Below, piece by piece: positions 6,864 through 8,352 of a stretch of 8,352 bases of DNA. Positions within the stretch are counted from its first letter, which is position 1. Each line of letters opens with the position of its first letter. Source of the stretch: Gemmatimonadota bacterium. Its GTDB lineage: Bacteria > Gemmatimonadota > Gemmatimonadetes > Longimicrobiales > Longimicrobiaceae. A program made the translations under genes and the position numbers. A model generated the notes under the pieces. It saw only the letters and a program-made list of their open reading frames with translations. It did not search any database and had not been told where the DNA came from. The stretch is from assembly GCA_019348475.1 (NCBI GenBank), contig JAHWJJ010000184.1, positions 1-8,352 of the forward strand. The letters run 5' to 3'.

Positions 6864-7891
6864 GGTGCCCCTCCTCCGAAGTGTTGCCAGGCCTCCACCC
6901 CGGTTGGCCGGCGGTGTCCCTCCGCGTCCACGAACCACACGCCGTCGCCCCCGCCCACCCGTCCCACACACGACAGCCGCACGCCGAAGGTGCGCTCGAA
7001 GGCGTCGCTCCAGGCGAGCACGGCGCCCACCGGCGCGGAAAAGCAGAGCTCGTAGTCTTCGCCCCCGCCCAGCGCGCGGCGCAGCGACTTTGCCCGCGAC
7101 CGCTCGCGGGCCGCCGGGTGCACGGGGATCAGCTCCGGCACCAGCAGGATGGCCACCCCGCTGGCGGCGGAGAGGTGCGCGGCGTCGCCCACCAGGCCGT
7201 CGGACAGGTCCACCATGGCCGTGGGGATGCCGTGGGCAAGGAGCCACTGCGCCTCGCGCACCCGCGGCTGCGGCCGGGCAAATCGCTCGCGCGCCGCGGG
7301 GTCCGGCGTGGTTCCGGCCAGCAGCGCCTGCACGCACGCGGCCGCCCCGCCCAGGTCGCCGGTGACCCACAGCTCCTCGCCCGCGCGGGCGCCGGAGCGC
7401 AGCACGGGGCGCGGCGCCTCGCCCACCACGGTCACGTCCAACACCAGCGGCCCCGGCGAGCGGGCCAGGTCGCCGCCCAGCAGCACGCCGCCGCACGCCT
7501 CCGCCGCCTCGCGGCACCCGGCCATCACCCGGGCGGCGTAATCCCCCGCGTCGTCCGGGGGCGCGGCCAGCGAGACCAGGATGCCGACGGGGCGCGCCGC
7601 CACCGCGGCCAGGTCGCTGAGCGCCGCCGCAGCCGCGCGCCAGCCGATCTCCTCCGGGGCCAGCCAGTCGCGGCGAAAGTGCACGTCCTCCACGCTCATG
7701 TCCGTGGAGAGCGCGATCCCGTCCCCCGCCACCACCGCGCAGTCGTCCCCCGCCCCCACGCGCACGTCGGCGCGCTCCCCCTGCGCCTGCCCCGCGACGA
7801 AGCGGCGGATCAGGTCGAACTCGGGCCCGGGCGCCAGCGGGACCGGCGCATCCTCGTGCGGACCGCGATGGGCGAATGGATTCGTGCGCAT
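6860..7891 (-). CDS. thiL: Thiamine-monophosphate kinase
   Basis: ThiL phosphorylates thiamine monophosphate to thiamine diphosphate, the last step of de novo cofactor synthesis, in the cytoplasm. The 343 residues match the family, which belongs to the AIR synthase (PurM) fold. Characteristic motifs run in order: GAGDDCAVV (47-54), STDMSVEDVHF (62-72), GWRAAAAALSDLAAVAARP (83-101), GGDLARSP (139-146), VTGDLGGAA (176-184), MVDLSDGLVGD (226-236), GGEDYELCF (276-284), and a C-terminal GVEAWQHF. The repeated Asp residues of GDD, STD, LSD and GGD are the expected Mg-nucleotide ligands. No other thiamine gene lies in the window. The ATG at 7891 has no Shine-Dalgarno, and a long octamer repeat array begins only 15 nt upstream. 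Its stop overlaps the plsC start by 4 bp. Confidence 0.96.
   Translation of the reverse strand: MRTNPFAHRGPHEDAPVPLAPGPEFDLIRRFVAGQAQGERADVRVGAGDDCAVVAGDGIALSTDMSVEDVHFRRDWLAPEEIGWRAAAAALSDLAAVAARPVGILVSLAAPPDDAGDYAARVMAGCREAAEACGGVLLGGDLARSPGPLVLDVTVVGEAPRPVLRSGARAGEELWVTGDLGGAAACVQALLAGTTPDPAARERFARPQPRVREAQWLLAHGIPTAMVDLSDGLVGDAAHLSAASGVAILLVPELIPVHPAARERSRAKSLRRALGGGEDYELCFSAPVGAVLAWSDAFERTFGVRLSCVGRVGGGDGVWFVDAEGHRRPTGVEAWQHFGGGAP
6868..6877 (-). promoter_or_regulatory. Ribosome-binding site of plsC inside the thiL 3' end
   Basis: On the - strand GGAGGAGGGG ends 4 nt before the GTG at 6863-6861. The purine run, placed just before a GTG that overlaps the thiL stop (GTGA, 6860-6863), decides the plsC start and points to coupled translation of the pair. 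The site lies within the last codons of thiL, whose C-terminus FGGGAP is partly shaped by it. Confidence 0.8.
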
Positions 7892-7900
7892 GATGGAAGA

Positions 7901-7906
7901 AACATA
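7901..7906 (-). promoter_or_regulatory. Weak -10-like hexamer ahead of thiL
   Basis: TATGTT on the - strand matches TATAAT at 4 of 6 positions and directly abuts the octamer array. It lies 9 nt before the thiL ATG, which would give a nearly leaderless transcript, in keeping with the absent Shine-Dalgarno. There is no -35-like TTGACA at the usual distance, where the sequence is repeat units. Confidence 0.2.
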
Positions 7907-8038
7907 GTGCGAAAGTGCGAAAGTGCGAGAGTGGGGGGACGGGGTGCGTGGGTGCGGGGTGCGTGGGTGCGTGGGTGCGTGGGTGCGTGGGTGCGTGGGT
8001 GCGAAAGTGCGAAAGTGCGAAAGTGCGAAAGTGCGTGA
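7907..8038. repeat. Compound period-8 tandem array (GTGCGAAA and GTGCGTGG)
   Basis: Two octamers sharing the core GTGCG are arranged in blocks. There are GTGCGAAA x2 and one GTGCGAGA (7907-7930), an irregular GC-rich junction (7931-7943), one GTGCGTGG (7944-7951), a 7-nt GTGCGGG (7952-7958), GTGCGTGG x5 (7959-7998), GTGCGAAA x4 (7999-8030) and a degenerate GTGCGTGA (8031-8038). The TGG-type block is thus flanked on both sides by AAA-type units. The array begins 15 nt upstream of the thiL start codon. Its homogeneous stretches should be prone to slippage and length change. Confidence 0.97.
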
Positions 8039-8073
8039 CGGCGATGGAATGATGCGCGAAACTGGCAGTCGAA

Positions 8074-8161
8074 TCTGTCATTCCGAAGGAGGCGCCTCGC
8101 CGGACCCGGTGTGGGCAGATCGCCTGGCGCCGACTGAGGAATCTACTCGCCCGATCTGGTA
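8074..8161. repeat. Imperfect palindromic, dispersed-repeat-like element
   Basis: The left arm GTCATTCCGAAGGAGGCGCC (8077-8096) pairs imperfectly with the right arm GGCGCCGACTGAGGAATCT (8126-8144): ATTCC with GGAAT, and GGCGCC with GGCGCC. A further short inverted pair is AGATCG (8118-8123) with CGATCT (8152-8157). The overall form, a TGTCATTCC opening, a GC-rich middle and a GAGGAATCTA closing, resembles REP-like intergenic elements I recall from several phyla. Only one copy is in this window, so dispersal cannot be shown here. Confidence 0.55.
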
Positions 8162-8186
8162 GCTCGTTCAACTCGCAGCCTCCGCG

Positions 8187-8293
8187 CGGTGCGGGGTGCG
8201 GGGGGTGCGGGGGGTGCGGGGGGTGCGGGGGGGGCGGGGGGTGGGGGGGGGGCGGGGGGGGGGGGGGGGGGGGGGGGGGAGGGCGCGGGGACG
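8187..8293 (+). repeat. G-rich repeat and 26-G homopolymer, potential G-quadruplex
   Basis: TGC triplets at 8190, 8197, 8206, 8215 and 8224 are separated by runs of four to six G, giving spacings of 7, 9, 9 and 9 nt. The series then grades into longer G runs broken by single C or T, and finally 26 consecutive G (8254-8279). The + strand holds far more than four closely spaced G runs, so intramolecular quadruplex formation is likely. GTGCGGGG units here resemble the GTGCG octamers of the nearby array. A homopolymer this long is also where sequencing and assembly most often fail, so its exact length is doubtful. Confidence 0.85.
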
Positions 8294-8352
8294 GCGCGTC
8301 CAGGTGCGGCGCGGGCCCGGGGGGGCGGACACACGCGGCAGGCCACTCCTAG

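Larger units (their letters stand above)
7892..8352. other. Gene-free 461-bp region upstream of thiL
   Basis: From thiL outward the region holds a 15-nt spacer, the octamer array (7907-8038), a short unique stretch (8039-8073), a dispersed-repeat-like palindromic element (8074-8161), and the G-rich repeat ending in a 26-G run (about 8187-8293). A final 60 nt of GC-rich sequence is unremarkable. The open frames across it (Pro-rich or His/Thr-rich peptides) are translations of the repeats, not genes. The thiL promoter must lie here or inside the array, but no clear -35/-10 pair is visible. Confidence 0.8.

Noticed and set aside
4875..7055. 726-residue open frame on the + strand
   Set aside because: It lies antisense to the hypothetical gene, plsC and the thiL end, is of low-complexity composition, and runs through a repeat cluster. 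It has no recognisable motif.
7907..8038. CRISPR array
   Set aside because: Units are contiguous octamers with no spacers, and no cas gene is present.
6099..8171. 690-residue - strand open frame read as one long protein
   Set aside because: Only the last 254 residues are PlsC. The upstream part is thiL in another frame plus the translated octamer array (His/Thr/Arg/Pro repeats). The GTG at 6863 with its ribosome-binding site is the real start.
8143..8346. Proline-rich 67-residue open frame on the - strand
   Set aside because: It is the translation of the G tract and has no ribosome-binding site or domain.

Overview
This is a GC-rich chromosomal segment carrying seven confident protein-coding genes. 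Two are on the + strand (DinB-like, Ser/Thr kinase) and five are on the - strand (thiL, plsC, a hypothetical, a cyclopropane-fatty-acyl synthase-like methyltransferase, and a lipoprotein). No rRNA, tRNA, CRISPR array, transposase or phage gene is visible. The gene content, the Pro/Ala-rich composition and the short tandem octamers between genes remind me of Gemmatimonadota, perhaps Longimicrobiaceae. That is an impression from memory, not a database result; another GC-rich soil phylum is possible.

Layout: 1-96 is a period-8 tandem array (CCATCACT and variants). At 172-672 lies a DinB-superfamily protein, overlapping by 4 bp (ATGA) a transmembrane Ser/Thr kinase at 669-2387 with an apparent NTF2-like extracytoplasmic domain. 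The 356-bp space 2388-2743 separates convergent genes and holds only hairpin candidates. From 4855 leftward run a CFA synthase-like methyltransferase (4855-3701) and a lipoprotein with DUF5666-like folds and a basic Gly/Lys/Arg tail (3628-2744). Upstream of the methyltransferase, a cluster of 14-nt direct and inverted repeats separates it from a hypothetical protein with a probable winged helix (5906-4959). At the right, thiL (7891-6860) and plsC (6863-6099) overlap by a GTGA and are probably translationally coupled. The last 460 bases have no gene. They hold a two-part octamer array (GTGCGAAA/GTGCGTGG) close to the thiL start, an imperfectly palindromic element that looks like a dispersed repeat, and an extreme G tract that ends in a 26-G run.

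How the genes fit together: PlsC (phosphatidic acid synthesis) and the CFA-like enzyme (possible modification of acyl chains) suggest a loose membrane-lipid theme, with a membrane kinase and a surface lipoprotein nearby. ThiL is thiamine-diphosphate housekeeping. The genes themselves are ordinary. The unusual material is intergenic: arrays sharing an 8-nt period and an AGTG/CACT-type core lie ahead of genes in the same relative orientation. Also notable are the replaced active-site ligands in the CFA-like enzyme. I see no clear evidence of a new defence or mobile system here.
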